DNA from: Spirosoma fluviale
GTDB taxonomy: Bacteria > Bacteroidota > Bacteroidia > Cytophagales > Spirosomataceae
Assembly (NCBI RefSeq): GCF_900230225.1
Contig: NZ_OCNH01000006.1
Span: 338,692 to 402,691 of the forward strand
Length of the DNA stretch: 64,000 bases
Direction: 5' to 3'
Shown: piece after piece, positions 8,301 through 16,907 of the stretch
How the letters are laid out: each line of letters opens with the position of its first letter
Position numbering within the stretch: position 1 is the stretch's first letter
Translations under genes and position numbers: made by a program
The notes under the pieces: model-generated
What the model saw: the letters and a program-made list of their open reading frames with translations, nothing else
Told to the model about the DNA's origin: nothing
Databases searched by the model: none

Positions 8301-11300
8301 ATGTCAATCTTTAATAAGCATATTCGGGTAGTTGGGCTTTGGGCCGTGCTGTTTCTGCTGGCGGGGCTCTCTGTGGCTCTGGGGCAGTCGGGCACAGGCT
8401 TTAAAGTCAGTGGTAAATTTTGTGTACCTGATGTGGAGTGTAGTGCGGATTCTGCAACGTTCACAGATAGTATACTGACGGGTGTGACAACGCGTGTCTG
8501 GGATTTTGGAGACGGCACTACGATCACAAAACAGCGGGATTCCGTTGCTAAGCACGTGTATCAGCAAGCCGGTAGGTATACCGTAAGGTTGACTCGAACG
8601 GTTAACGGCGTATCTGTTACGTCAACGAGGGATATTACAATTGGTAACCGCCCCCAGTCTTTCGTGAACTGGCGAACGGATACCACTATTTGTAAAGGCG
8701 AGGTTATCACCCTGGACCCGTATGCGGGAGGACCTCCACAATCGGGACTTCGGTTTATATGGTATCCTAAAGGAGATACCACCCAGAGTATTCAGATTGA
8801 CAGCTCGGGCTGTTACTCTGTAGAGGTAATCAACTCGCTGGGGTGCTCCTATCAGGATCGGATCAATGTCGATGTGTGCGGAGAAAAGAAAGAATCGCAG
8901 GGGGTAAAGTGGTATTTCGGGCAGAACGCCGGTCTGGACTTCAGTGGCGGGGGCTCTCCTCAACCCATTACGGATGGTAAGCTGAACACCATCGAGGGTT
9001 CATCGTCCATTGCCAATACAAAGGGGATCTTATTGTTCTACTCTGACGGGATTACTATTTACGACAAAGATGGTAAACCCATGAAGTCCCTGGTGCCGGG
9101 CGATACGCTGGCTACGCAGGTGCCGTTAGGAGGGAATAAAAACTCGACCCAGTCGGCATTGATCGTACCAAAACCAACCTGCCGGGGTTGCGAATACCTC
9201 TACTACGTCTACACGACTTCTGAGATCAGGGGCCAGAAGACCCTGACGTATAGCGTGGTAGACATGCGTCAGAACGGAGGGAAAGGAGCTATTGTTGAAA
9301 AAAACATTCCGCTTTCCGGTCAGAGTACTGAGCAGTCGGCATCGGTGGCGAATACACGCGATTCTACTTACTGGGTCATTACCCGGAAGTACGGAACCAA
9401 TCAGTTCGAGGTTCGCCATTTGACCCGTGGCGATAACGTTGATCCTATAACGTATACGGGTGGTCAGGTAATCGACTCCCTGGCCAATGCCGAAGGATAC
9501 ATTAAAATTGGCCCTGCCGATACTACCGGTGGTAACCAGGGTAATCGCCCCATGGCGGTCGTTATTCCTGGCCCCCCCAAAAACTCTATTGACCTGTATA
9601 CCTTTAATGACTCGACGGGCGTATTGAAATTTGACCGGACGATTGATATAGGACCGGCACCACCGAAAGCTTACGGGGTTGAGTTTTCGCCCGACGGTAA
9701 AAGCCTGTACGTGAGCATGCTGGCCGATACAAACGCCGACGGCAGCCAGAAGGGGTCTTCCTATATTCTGAAATATGACTTAAATCAACGGGATTCTCTG
9801 TTGACTCGCTCAAAAACAGTTGTCGACAGCAGTACCACCCGGCAGTACGGTTCGCTTCAGATTGGACCCGACGGCCGAATTTACGTTGCCATAAAAGGCA
9901 GTACCTCCCTGGGAACTATTGAAAACCCCAATGGCGGTCTGCTCGATAGTCTGATATTTAACCCCTCCGGGCAATCGCTGGGCGGGCAAACCAGCCAGTT
10001 GGGTTTGCCGAACCTGGTGGCGAATTTCAACGACCAGTCCAGCGGACCCGGATTAACCTATTCAGATACCTGTGCTAATCAGCCAACCGTATTCCAGGTC
10101 AGTCCGAACTGCCCGAAGCTGAAAGAAACTTACACCCTGAATTTTGGCGATGGAAGTCGACCAACGTCAACGACATCAACGCAGCCAATTACACATACCT
10201 ATACAAGGCCGGGTTCGTATACGGTGGCGCTGTCAATTATTACACGAACAAGCGCGGGCAACATTTGCCAGACATTTGACAGTACCTATGCACTAACCAT
10301 CCTGGAAACCCCGCCCGATATAAAGCTGGGTGCCGATACGGCCATTTGTAATAAGCAGGGCATTACACTCGACATAAAAGTACAAGCCAAAGTATATGTC
10401 TGGGTGGTTAACGGGGCCGTTGTAAGTAGGCAACGGACCCTCACACTCACCAGGCCAGGCTATTACTTTGCCGTTGGGTTAGCCGCTAATGGCGAGTGCT
10501 TCAAAAGCGATACCATTGAGGTACAGGTAAAACCGGTACCCTCTCTCGACCTGGGACCAGATACGCTTTTCTGTTATCGATCGAAAGTTGATGTAACTGT
10601 GCCACAGAGAACCTGGACACAGTTTCAGTGGAGCAACGGCGCAAATACGCAGACAATTTCGGTGAGTACATCCGGCGTATATTCTGTAACGGCACAATCG
10701 ACTGTTAATGGAACAACCTGCGTCAATTCGGACACGATTCGGGTTACGGAGTTGCCCAAAATCAGGGTACAGGCGGCTCTGAGCGGCCCAACCGCGTGTA
10801 CCTCGACCGATGGTTCTATCGTTCTAACACCCACTCCGGCGGGTAATTACCAGTACGTCTGGACGGGTGTAGATGGAGCAACGCTAAGGGATAGTTCAAA
10901 CCAACAGGCGAATCTGGCCGAGGGTGGCTACAAGGTGAATGTGACCGATACGCTGCATGAGTGTAAAGTAGATACAGCCTTCGTGTTAAAATCACCAGCC
11001 AACCAGTTACAACTCACGCCCAGAGTAAGAGATGCGCTCTGTGCCGTACCGAATAGCGGTACCATTACTCTGACGGTAACGGGCGGAACCCCGGCTACGT
11101 ATGCCTGGCTGGACGCAACGAACAAAGTTGTATCCACAACGGCTGTATTTGGCGAAGCCGCACCAGGATTATATACCGTTCAAGTGGTAGACATTAACGG
11201 ATGCAAAGCACTTGAAGACAGCATAAAGGTAGGACTGGATAGTACAGGCTTTGCCCGATTGGGGCCCGACACTCTCAAATGTAATGGTGTTGCCGTGGCG

Positions 11301-11972
11301 CTTGTTCCCCTTATCGGCGACATACCTGGCAATGTGTATCAATGGAGTACGGGGGCCACCACGCCAACTATTTCTGTGGCGCAGCCGGGTTCCTATAGTC
11401 TCGTCCTGCGAAACACGTTAAACGGCTGCGTTGGCCGGAGTAGTATTCGCGTGGGCGACCGACCACCGCCAGCGTTTTCATACACCCAGAAAGCGGCTCT
11501 TTGTGAGGGCGACCAAGGTACGACTACTCTCTCGGCCAATGGAGCAACTGGCTTGTCGTACTTGTGGGTAAGCCGTAACGATACGACCAAAACCATAACG
11601 GTTCAGCGTGCGGGCGACTATCCCATTCGAGTTACCGATCCCCTGGGCTGTACAGCTACGGCGGTTGCCAAAGTCCTGAACCTATGTGAGCCGCGCGTTA
11701 ATGTGCCGGATGCGTTTACCCCAAACAGCGATGGCACGAACGACCTGCTTCAAGTGTTTACTGCCTACATCACCGATTACGAATTCCGGATCTACAATCG
11801 CTGGGGCGAAGTCATCTTTTCCAGCAATAACCCCGAGCAAAAATGGGATGGAACGTACAAAGGGAGCACTTATCCATCCATGATTTACCCGTATGTTGTT
11901 ACCTATAAAAGTGAGTTTTTCCCGGAACGGGATAGGGCTGTAAAGCGCGGCTCCGTCCTCCTGATACGCTAG
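8301..11972 (+). CDS. T9SS-exported PKD adhesin with type B sorting domain
   Basis: A 1223-residue secreted protein. It has a signal peptide (residues 1-29, ending ALGQ) and an N-terminal PKD domain (WDFGDGTT...YQQAGRYTVRL). A WD40-like propeller follows at about 200-590 (KWYFGQNAGLDF, VEFSPDGKSLYVSML). Next come a second PKD domain (LNFGDGSR...YTRPGSYTVAL) and four to six Ig/SprB-like repeats, several starting LGPDT or LGADT. The C-terminus is a gliding-motility-associated/T9SS type B domain (VPDAFTPNSDGTNDLLQVF, YNRWGEVIFSS, WDGTYKG). The start at 8301 is preferred to 8274 because it begins at the signal peptide. Expected to be exported by T9SS and held at the surface with the adjacent PorP/SprF protein. 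Confidence 0.92.
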   Translation: MSIFNKHIRVVGLWAVLFLLAGLSVALGQSGTGFKVSGKFCVPDVECSADSATFTDSILTGVTTRVWDFGDGTTITKQRDSVAKHVYQQAGRYTVRLTRTVNGVSVTSTRDITIGNRPQSFVNWRTDTTICKGEVITLDPYAGGPPQSGLRFIWYPKGDTTQSIQIDSSGCYSVEVINSLGCSYQDRINVDVCGEKKESQGVKWYFGQNAGLDFSGGGSPQPITDGKLNTIEGSSSIANTKGILLFYSDGITIYDKDGKPMKSLVPGDTLATQVPLGGNKNSTQSALIVPKPTCRGCEYLYYVYTTSEIRGQKTLTYSVVDMRQNGGKGAIVEKNIPLSGQSTEQSASVANTRDSTYWVITRKYGTNQFEVRHLTRGDNVDPITYTGGQVIDSLANAEGYIKIGPADTTGGNQGNRPMAVVIPGPPKNSIDLYTFNDSTGVLKFDRTIDIGPAPPKAYGVEFSPDGKSLYVSMLADTNADGSQKGSSYILKYDLNQRDSLLTRSKTVVDSSTTRQYGSLQIGPDGRIYVAIKGSTSLGTIENPNGGLLDSLIFNPSGQSLGGQTSQLGLPNLVANFNDQSSGPGLTYSDTCANQPTVFQVSPNCPKLKETYTLNFGDGSRPTSTTSTQPITHTYTRPGSYTVALSIITRTSAGNICQTFDSTYALTILETPPDIKLGADTAICNKQGITLDIKVQAKVYVWVVNGAVVSRQRTLTLTRPGYYFAVGLAANGECFKSDTIEVQVKPVPSLDLGPDTLFCYRSKVDVTVPQRTWTQFQWSNGANTQTISVSTSGVYSVTAQSTVNGTTCVNSDTIRVTELPKIRVQAALSGPTACTSTDGSIVLTPTPAGNYQYVWTGVDGATLRDSSNQQANLAEGGYKVNVTDTLHECKVDTAFVLKSPANQLQLTPRVRDALCAVPNSGTITLTVTGGTPATYAWLDATNKVVSTTAVFGEAAPGLYTVQVVDINGCKALEDSIKVGLDSTGFARLGPDTLKCNGVAVALVPLIGDIPGNVYQWSTGATTPTISVAQPGSYSLVLRNTLNGCVGRSSIRVGDRPPPAFSYTQKAALCEGDQGTTTLSANGATGLSYLWVSRNDTTKTITVQRAGDYPIRVTDPLGCTATAVAKVLNLCEPRVNVPDAFTPNSDGTNDLLQVFTAYITDYEFRIYNRWGEVIFSSNNPEQKWDGTYKGSTYPSMIYPYVVTYKSEFFPERDRAVKRGSVLLIR

Positions 11973-11992
11973 TAAATTCGGCTGTTTTTTCG

Positions 11993-12000
11993 TAAATTTG
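11993..12000 (+). promoter_or_regulatory. Predicted ruvB -7 element
   Basis: TAAATTTG matches the Bacteroidota -7 consensus TAnnTTTG, 70 bp before the ruvB ATG. No convincing -33 TTG is seen at the right distance. Confidence 0.45.
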
Positions 12001-12070
12001 AGGTAAACGACCCGGCAAAATCTGCCCGTTTCAGGGCAATTACTGAATAGGGTTTGTCCCAATCAAAACC

Positions 12071-13099
12071 ATGCGAAACGACTTTTTGAAAGGTTCAGCC
12101 GACGGGATGACCGCTACCGATAAAGAAATTGAACGGGCGCTTCGGCCCCTTTCGTTCGAAGACTTTACCGGTCAGGCCAAAGCGCTTGAAAATCTGGAGG
12201 TCTTTGTTAAAGCTGCCATGCAGCGAGGGGAAGCCCTGGACCATGTACTGCTTCACGGACCTCCGGGATTAGGTAAGACAACGCTCTCGCACATCATCGC
12301 TAATGAGCTGAATGCGGGTATTAAGATGACCTCTGGCCCGGTACTCGATAAACCCAGCGACCTGGCGGGGCTGCTCACGAACCTACAGCCTAATGATGTT
12401 CTGTTCATTGACGAAATACACCGGCTTAACCCCATTGTGGAAGAGTATCTGTATTCGGCAATGGAGGATTACAAGATTGATATTATGCTGGACTCCGGTC
12501 CTAATGCCCGAACGGTACAGATCAAACTGAATCCGTTTACGCTCATTGGCGCTACGACCCGTGCGGGTATGCTGACGGCTCCCTTGCGGGCACGATTTGG
12601 CATTAGCTCCCGACTGGAGTACTACGACGCCCAACTGCTCACAACGATTGTGCAGCGATCGGCGGCTATTTTGGGAACACCCATTGACGAAACCGGCGCG
12701 TATGAGATTGCCCGCCGGAGCCGGGGTACACCACGTATTGCCAATAACCTGTTGCGCCGAACCCGGGATTTTGCCCAGGTTAAGGGTAACGGTTATATTA
12801 ACGTCGATATCGCCGAGATTGCGTTAAGTGCTCTCGAAGTCGATCAGAACGGATTAGACGAGATGGATAACCGGATTTTGATGACGATTATCGAAAAATT
12901 TAAGGGTGGTCCGGTTGGTTTATCGACGATTGCAACGGCCTGTGGTGAGGAGTCAGAAACCATTGAAGAGGTGTACGAGCCTTTCCTTATTCAGGAGGGT
13001 TTTTTGAAGCGAACGTCTCGTGGACGGGAAGCTACCGAGCGGGCCTATATCCATCTGGGCATTGTTCCTCCTTATAAAGCTGGTGAGCTTTTTGGATAA
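12071..13099 (+). CDS. ruvB: Holliday junction branch migration helicase RuvB
   Basis: A 342-residue AAA+ ATPase that drives branch migration with RuvA. Visible features: N-terminal RPLSFEDFTGQ, Walker A GPPGLGKTTLSHIIANEL (about residue 61), Walker B FIDEIHRLNPIVEE, sensor 1 LIGATTRAGMLTAPLRARFG containing the arginine finger region, sensor 2 RGTPRIANNLLRRTRD, and the C-terminal winged helix (GPVGLSTIA...EPFLIQEGFLKRTSRGR). Length is normal. ruvA and ruvC are not in the window, as is common in Bacteroidota. Confidence 0.97.
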   Translation: MRNDFLKGSADGMTATDKEIERALRPLSFEDFTGQAKALENLEVFVKAAMQRGEALDHVLLHGPPGLGKTTLSHIIANELNAGIKMTSGPVLDKPSDLAGLLTNLQPNDVLFIDEIHRLNPIVEEYLYSAMEDYKIDIMLDSGPNARTVQIKLNPFTLIGATTRAGMLTAPLRARFGISSRLEYYDAQLLTTIVQRSAAILGTPIDETGAYEIARRSRGTPRIANNLLRRTRDFAQVKGNGYINVDIAEIALSALEVDQNGLDEMDNRILMTIIEKFKGGPVGLSTIATACGEESETIEEVYEPFLIQEGFLKRTSRGREATERAYIHLGIVPPYKAGELFG

Positions 13100-13118
13100 A
13101 AAAACACTGAAGATAGAG

Positions 13119-13162
13119 AAAGCGCCCTAATACAGACTACTAGTCTGATGTTAGGGCGCTTT
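13119..13162. terminator. Bidirectional terminator, ruvB / ArsR gene
   Basis: A 12-bp stem (13119-13130 with 13151-13162) carries a second inner stem (CAGACT/AGTCTG at 13133-13147). It lies between the convergent ruvB and ArsR-type genes and can serve both. Confidence 0.8.
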
Positions 13163-13183
13163 GTGTTGTCAAAGAGTGCCGAA

Positions 13184-13492
13184 CTAATTCAGAATCTTGC
13201 TCTTGTAAATGCATTCAATCACATCGGCTACGGCGGTATCGACCAGAAAGTAATAGATATTTTTTCCACTACGTCGAATATCCAGTATCCCTTTGTCGCG
13301 CATGTTGATCAGATGGTGAGAGATAAGAGATTGTTCGGCATTAAGATTTTTGTAAATCGCCGACACATTCAATTCTTTGTTATCGTTCAACATTTGAATG
13401 ATTCTAATACGCAGGGGATGCGCTACTGCTTTAAGAACATAAGCAGCTTTATCAATCCGCTTCTCGTCATCAACTAGTTTATCAGTTGCCAT
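13184..13492 (-). CDS. ArsR-family winged-helix transcriptional regulator
   Basis: A 102-residue DNA-binding protein. The ArsR-type fold is visible: AYVLKAVAHPLRIRIIQML (helix 1-2), LNVSAIYKNLNAEQSLISHHLINMRDKGIL (helix-turn-helix, about 42-70) and a beta wing (LDIRRSGKNIYYFL). It has no cysteine at all, so a thiol-based metal sensor is excluded, although His/Asp sites remain possible. It stands alone, convergent to ruvB. The AT-rich upstream region (13493-13890) is a plausible place for its own control. The signal and targets are unknown. Confidence 0.88.
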   Translation of the reverse strand: MATDKLVDDEKRIDKAAYVLKAVAHPLRIRIIQMLNDNKELNVSAIYKNLNAEQSLISHHLINMRDKGILDIRRSGKNIYYFLVDTAVADVIECIYKSKILN

Positions 13493-13891
13493 AAAAAAGT
13501 CTTTAGTCTATAAGGTATAGTAATGAAAGGTGTTGCATATTAATCACTAACGCTCTGAAAGTGAGCAGGAATTTATTTAATGGTTGTTTTTAAAATCCTA
13601 TCATAAGATGACCATTTGTTGATTTTCCCGCTTGGTAACTTTTTGGTAAGAAATGAACGTTATATTTTGAGCAATAATACCTAATCTTATAATTATTGGC
13701 AAATTGTATCTTACCATGTCAGGTAATTAAACAGTGTCTGCCAGTATAGAAAGGGTATGTACCAGCTGTTCAATACTGCCCACTTCGTGCAATATAATTG
13801 TTATCAATACAATTGCGAATTTAGACTCAGCATGGTAATAATTAAGGTACTACCTCCATTACCACAACTGGCAAAAAGTTGTTAATTGTGC
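13493..13891. other. AT-rich intergenic region without a gene
   Basis: About 400 bp between the start of the ArsR-type gene and the der terminator. It is clearly more AT-rich than its surroundings, with no credible coding frame and no tRNA. It presumably holds the ArsR-gene promoter on the minus strand. No specific operator dyad was identified by eye. Confidence 0.5.
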
Positions 13892-13926
13892 AAAAAAAGG
13901 TCAGGAATTAGTTAAAATCCCTGACC
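13892..13926 (-). terminator. der terminator
   Basis: On the minus strand, a 7-bp stem (GGTCAGG/CCTGACC, 13899-13905 with 13920-13926) is followed by a run of seven T (the A-run at 13892-13898 on the plus strand). Confidence 0.75.
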
Positions 13927-13949
13927 CTGTTCAGATAGTGTAATAAAAC

Positions 13950-15257
13950 TTATTTCTGTCTGAAAAACACTGTAATGGGAACGCCCGTAAAGTCGAAGTG
14001 GTCACGGAGCCGGTTTTCCAGAAAGCGCTGGTACGACTCCTGAACATACTGGGGCAGGTTACAGAAGAAGATAAACGTAGGCGATGGTGTTGGCACCTGA
14101 ACCATGTATTTTATCTTCACGAATTTCCCTTTAAGTGATGGTGGCGGGTACTTTTCAATTTCTGCCTGCATCGCTTCGTTTAGTTTCGACGTTGCAATTT
14201 TCTTGGTCTTGTTTTCATAGACTTCCATCGCCTTCTCCATAACCTGGAAGATGCGTTGTTTTTCGTGAACCGACGCGAAAATGATGGGTACATAGTCAAT
14301 GGGCATCATCCGCTGAATCATCTCTTTGCGCAACACATCAGCCGTGCGGTGGTCTTTCTCAACGGCGTCCCACTTATTCACCATGATCACCACGCCTTTT
14401 TTGGCTTTGATGGCCTGACCAATAATATTCAGGTCCTGCGCTTCCAGCCCGCGGGTAGCGTCCAGCATGATAATACAAACGTCGGAGTCCTCCATCGCCT
14501 TGATCGAACGCAGCACCGAGTAAAACTCAATGTTGGAGTCGACCCGGGCTTTGCGCCGGATACCCGCTGTATCGGTCAGGATAAAATCTTTCCCGTAAGC
14601 TTTATAGCGCGTGTTGATGGCATCGCGGGTGGTACCGGCAATGTCCGTAACAATGCTACGCTCCTGGCCCGTGAGGACATTCAGGAACGATGATTTACCT
14701 ACGTTCGGCCGTCCCAGAATAGCGATTCGGGGAATACCCGCGTCGGGATCTTCGATACCCGGTGTCTGGAAGTGCTTCACCACTTCGTCCAGCAGATCGC
14801 CGGTACCGGTACCCGTCTGCGACGAGATCGGGTAAGGGTCGCCCAGACCAAGTGCGTAGAATTCGGCGGCTGTGTGCGCCCGTTCGGCCGTTTCAGCTTT
14901 GTTCGCCACCACATAAACCGGCTTTTTCGACCGGCGGAGTACGTCGGCGAAGTCCTGGTCCAGCCCGGTAATGCCCGTTTGAGTGTCAACGACGAACAGC
15001 AGCAGGGTTGACTCCTGAATAGCCATTTCGACCTGCTCACGAATAGACTCTTCGAATACATCCTCCGAACCCACTACATAACCACCCGTGTCGATGACGG
15101 TAAAATATTTATCGTTCCACTCGGCGGTGCCGTAATGGCGGTCGCGTGTAACACCACTTTCATTATCCATGATGGCCTGGCGCTGTTCCGTCAAGCGGTT
15201 AAACAGCGTGGACTTGCCCACATTTGGGCGGCCAACGATTGCAACTATGTTTGCCAT
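13950..15257 (-). CDS. der: Ribosome biogenesis GTPase Der (EngA)
   Basis: A 435-residue GTPase with two tandem G domains needed for 50S subunit assembly. G1 motifs GRPNVGKSTLFN (about residue 8) and GRPNVGKSSFLN (about 180), G3 DTGGY and DTAGI, G4 NKAE and NKWD are all present. A C-terminal KH-like domain ends the protein (PPSLKGKFVKIKYMVQVP...FFRQK). The start at 15257 is chosen because 18 further residues upstream would be encoded by an intergenic GGAGTGA heptamer array. era lies about 200 bp upstream on the same strand, separated by repeats. Confidence 0.96.
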   Translation of the reverse strand: MANIVAIVGRPNVGKSTLFNRLTEQRQAIMDNESGVTRDRHYGTAEWNDKYFTVIDTGGYVVGSEDVFEESIREQVEMAIQESTLLLFVVDTQTGITGLDQDFADVLRRSKKPVYVVANKAETAERAHTAAEFYALGLGDPYPISSQTGTGTGDLLDEVVKHFQTPGIEDPDAGIPRIAILGRPNVGKSSFLNVLTGQERSIVTDIAGTTRDAINTRYKAYGKDFILTDTAGIRRKARVDSNIEFYSVLRSIKAMEDSDVCIIMLDATRGLEAQDLNIIGQAIKAKKGVVIMVNKWDAVEKDHRTADVLRKEMIQRMMPIDYVPIIFASVHEKQRIFQVMEKAMEVYENKTKKIATSKLNEAMQAEIEKYPPPSLKGKFVKIKYMVQVPTPSPTFIFFCNLPQYVQESYQRFLENRLRDHFDFTGVPITVFFRQK

Positions 15258-15267
15258 TTTTTTAGAA

Positions 15268-15300
15268 GGAGTGAGGAGTGAGGAGCGAGGAGTGAGGAGT
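15268..15300. repeat. GGAGYGA heptamer array upstream of der
   Basis: Four and a half consecutive 7-bp units of GGAG[TC]GA start at 15268, just upstream of the der start. The same heptamer builds the arms of the hairpin repeats at 15363-15451 and 26949-27049. Confidence 0.85.
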
Positions 15301-15362
15301 TGCTGACGCAAGTTATGCCAATGGGCATTTCCTTACTTCGCGCTTCTGGCTTCTACTTATTT

Positions 15363-15451
15363 AAGGAGCGAGGAGTTAGGAATGGGAAGTGAGGAGGGCT
15401 GACGCACGCTGTGCCGCCGGATGGCTCCTCACTACTCGCTCCTAACTCCTA
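15363..15451. repeat. Dispersed hairpin repeat, copy 1 (der-era gap)
   Basis: A G-rich arm of GGAG-type heptamers (15363-15396), a GC-rich core (about 15396-15425) and a complementary C-rich arm (CTCCTCACT..CTCCTAACTCCT, to 15451). The core of about 40 bp recurs with one difference at 26975-27012, so this is a multi-copy intergenic element rather than a chance hairpin. Confidence 0.85.
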
Positions 15452-15456
15452 CATAC

Positions 15457-16377
15457 TTATTCATCATATCCGAGCCGCTTGAGCATGCGCTCTTTTTGCC
15501 GCCAGTCGGGTTCTACTTTAACGAACTGTTCCAGATATACTTTCTTGCCGAAGAAACGTTCGAGTTCTTCACGAGCCATGATACCCGTTTTCTTAATCAT
15601 TCTACCGCCTTCGCCGAGCAGGATCGCCCGTTGAGTGGCCCGCTCCACCAAAATCTCAGCCTGAATGACGATGATGTCGTCTTTCTCTTTGAAGCCTGTT
15701 ACTACCACTTCGCTGCTGTAGGGAACTTCTTTCTTGTAATTCAGAAAGATTTTTTCCCGAATTATTTCCGACGCAAAGAAACGCTCGGGTTTGTCGGTCA
15801 GTTCACTCTTAGGAAAATAGGGTGGGTGTTGCGGTAGGCGGCTGATTATGCCTTCAAAAACGCGATCGACGTTGAAATCGTTAAGGGCCGAAATAGGGAT
15901 TATTTCCGTAGCCTTAAATCGTTCTTCCCAGTATGCAATTTTCTCGATTACCTGGTCTTGCGTGGCCTGATCTACCTTATTGATCAGCAAGAGAACCGGC
16001 ACTTCGGATTTTTGTAATCGCTCGATCACATCGTTTTCGTCGTGCTGCTCAAAAATGTCGGTTACGAACAGCACCACGTCGGCATCTTCAATAGAACCAC
16101 GCACGAAGCTCATCATGGACTCATGAAGCTTGTAGAGCGGCTTGATAATGCCGGGGGTATCGGAGTAAACGAGCTGGAATTCTGTGCCCTCGTGGGTTCC
16201 GTTAAGGATACCCATAATGCGGTGGCGGGTGGTCTGCGCTTTAGCGGTAATAATGGATAACCGCTCGCCGACGAGTTGATTCATCAGGGTGGATTTGCCG
16301 ACGTTTGGCTTTCCAACGATACTGACGAACCCAGCCTTATGATCGGCCGGGAAATTTTCTATAGTTTCCGTATTCAT
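15457..16377 (-). CDS. era: GTPase Era
   Basis: A 306-residue GTPase that binds 16S rRNA near the anti-Shine-Dalgarno region during 30S maturation. The G domain has G1 GKPNVGKSTLMNQLVGE (about residue 22), G2 TTRHRIMG, G3 DTPGI and G4 NKVD. The C-terminal KH domain contains GEGGRMIKKTGIMAREEL and EQFVKVEPDWR. The gene is divergent from the intron-bearing tRNA-fMet gene. A TATCTTTG -7 element on the minus strand (16478 to 16471) lies about 95 bp before the ATG. Confidence 0.96.
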   Translation of the reverse strand: MNTETIENFPADHKAGFVSIVGKPNVGKSTLMNQLVGERLSIITAKAQTTRHRIMGILNGTHEGTEFQLVYSDTPGIIKPLYKLHESMMSFVRGSIEDADVVLFVTDIFEQHDENDVIERLQKSEVPVLLLINKVDQATQDQVIEKIAYWEERFKATEIIPISALNDFNVDRVFEGIISRLPQHPPYFPKSELTDKPERFFASEIIREKIFLNYKKEVPYSSEVVVTGFKEKDDIIVIQAEILVERATQRAILLGEGGRMIKKTGIMAREELERFFGKKVYLEQFVKVEPDWRQKERMLKRLGYDE

Positions 16378-16470
16378 TCGTAGGTGATCCCGCTGGCTGA
16401 TTACCAGCGGCTTTAGACAACAACTCTCTCCCGGCAGAAAACGTTTCGACAGGGGTTAAAACTTTTTTTA

Positions 16471-16509
16471 CAAAGATAATTGTATTTCTAGAAAGTCGTC
16501 GTACATTTG
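16471..16509. promoter_or_regulatory. Back-to-back promoters for era (-) and tRNA-fMet (+)
   Basis: Plus strand: TTG at 16480-16482, 19 bp, then TACATTTG at 16502-16509, a strong Bacteroidota promoter ending 12 bp before the tRNA. Minus strand: TATCTTTG (16478 to 16471) reading towards era. The two polymerase sites overlap, so the genes may compete or be co-regulated. Confidence 0.75.
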
Positions 16510-16521
16510 CAGTCCCAACAG

Positions 16522-16901
16522 CGCGGGATGGAGCAGTTGGTAGCTCGTTGGGCTCAAGTTTACCGGTAAGACGGTAATGGCAATGTCAACATTAGTTTAA
16601 TTAGGAAGCACGTTTCTAATTAGCGAATTGAAAGATTCAAATGATTGACTTGATGGGCGGTACCGGGGGAAACGCCGGTATGTTAACTTGCCAAATTCGG
16701 GGAAGCCGGTAGTGCGGTAATCCCGAGCCAAGCCCGAAGGAAACTTCGGGAAGGTGTAGAGACTGAATGGTAGGCACCCTAACGCATCATGGCGAGGGCG
16801 AAGAGACAGTCCAGACTACAAATTCTGCCAACGCAGGAGCAACGAAAGTTGTAGTAGTAAGCATAACCCAAAGGTCGCTGGTTCGAGTCCAGCTCCCGCT
16901 A
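16522..16901 (+). tRNA. Initiator tRNA-fMet(CAU), split by a group I intron
   Basis: Exons 16522-16554 and 16862-16901 join to a standard cloverleaf. The acceptor stem is GCGGGA/TCCCGC with unpaired C1-T72, the D stem GAGC/GCTC, the anticodon stem TTGGG/CCCAA, the loop CTCATAA with anticodon CAU, and the T stem GCTGG/CCAGC. The unpaired 1-72 position and three consecutive G-C pairs in the anticodon stem are the marks of the initiator tRNA. CCA is not encoded. The gene has its own promoter and a terminator at 16908-16934. The intron interrupts the anticodon loop, so no usable initiator tRNA forms from this gene without splicing. Confidence 0.95.
16555..16861 (+). ncRNA. Group I self-splicing intron (IC3-like) in tRNA-fMet
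   Basis: A 307-nt intron. The boundary is ambiguous over three positions; U33|C34 is chosen because group I exons end in U and introns in G. Core elements: possible P1 between exon GCU (16552-16554) and GGC (16579-16581), with hairpin TTACCG/CGGTAA in between; P4 TTCGGG with CCCGAG (about 16695-16727); P5 CCG/CGG; P6 CCCGAAG-GAAA-CTTCGGG (16733-16750), a perfect stem with a GNRA loop; P7 GACTG (16761-16765) with CAGTC (16807-16811); P8 CCCT/AGGG (16777-16798); P9 hairpins near the 3' end. The conserved strings GGTGTAGAGACT and AAGAGACAGTCC resemble cyanobacterial tRNA-Leu introns. No ORF lies inside. Confidence 0.93.
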
Positions 16902-16907
16902 CTAAGT

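Noticed and set aside
15258..15311. Longer der N-terminus
   Set aside because: The additional 18 residues are translated from an intergenic heptamer repeat; Der starts with MANIVAIVGRPN.
16555..16861. Homing endonuclease inside the intron
   Set aside because: The longest frame within the intron is far too short; all visible segments are structural core.
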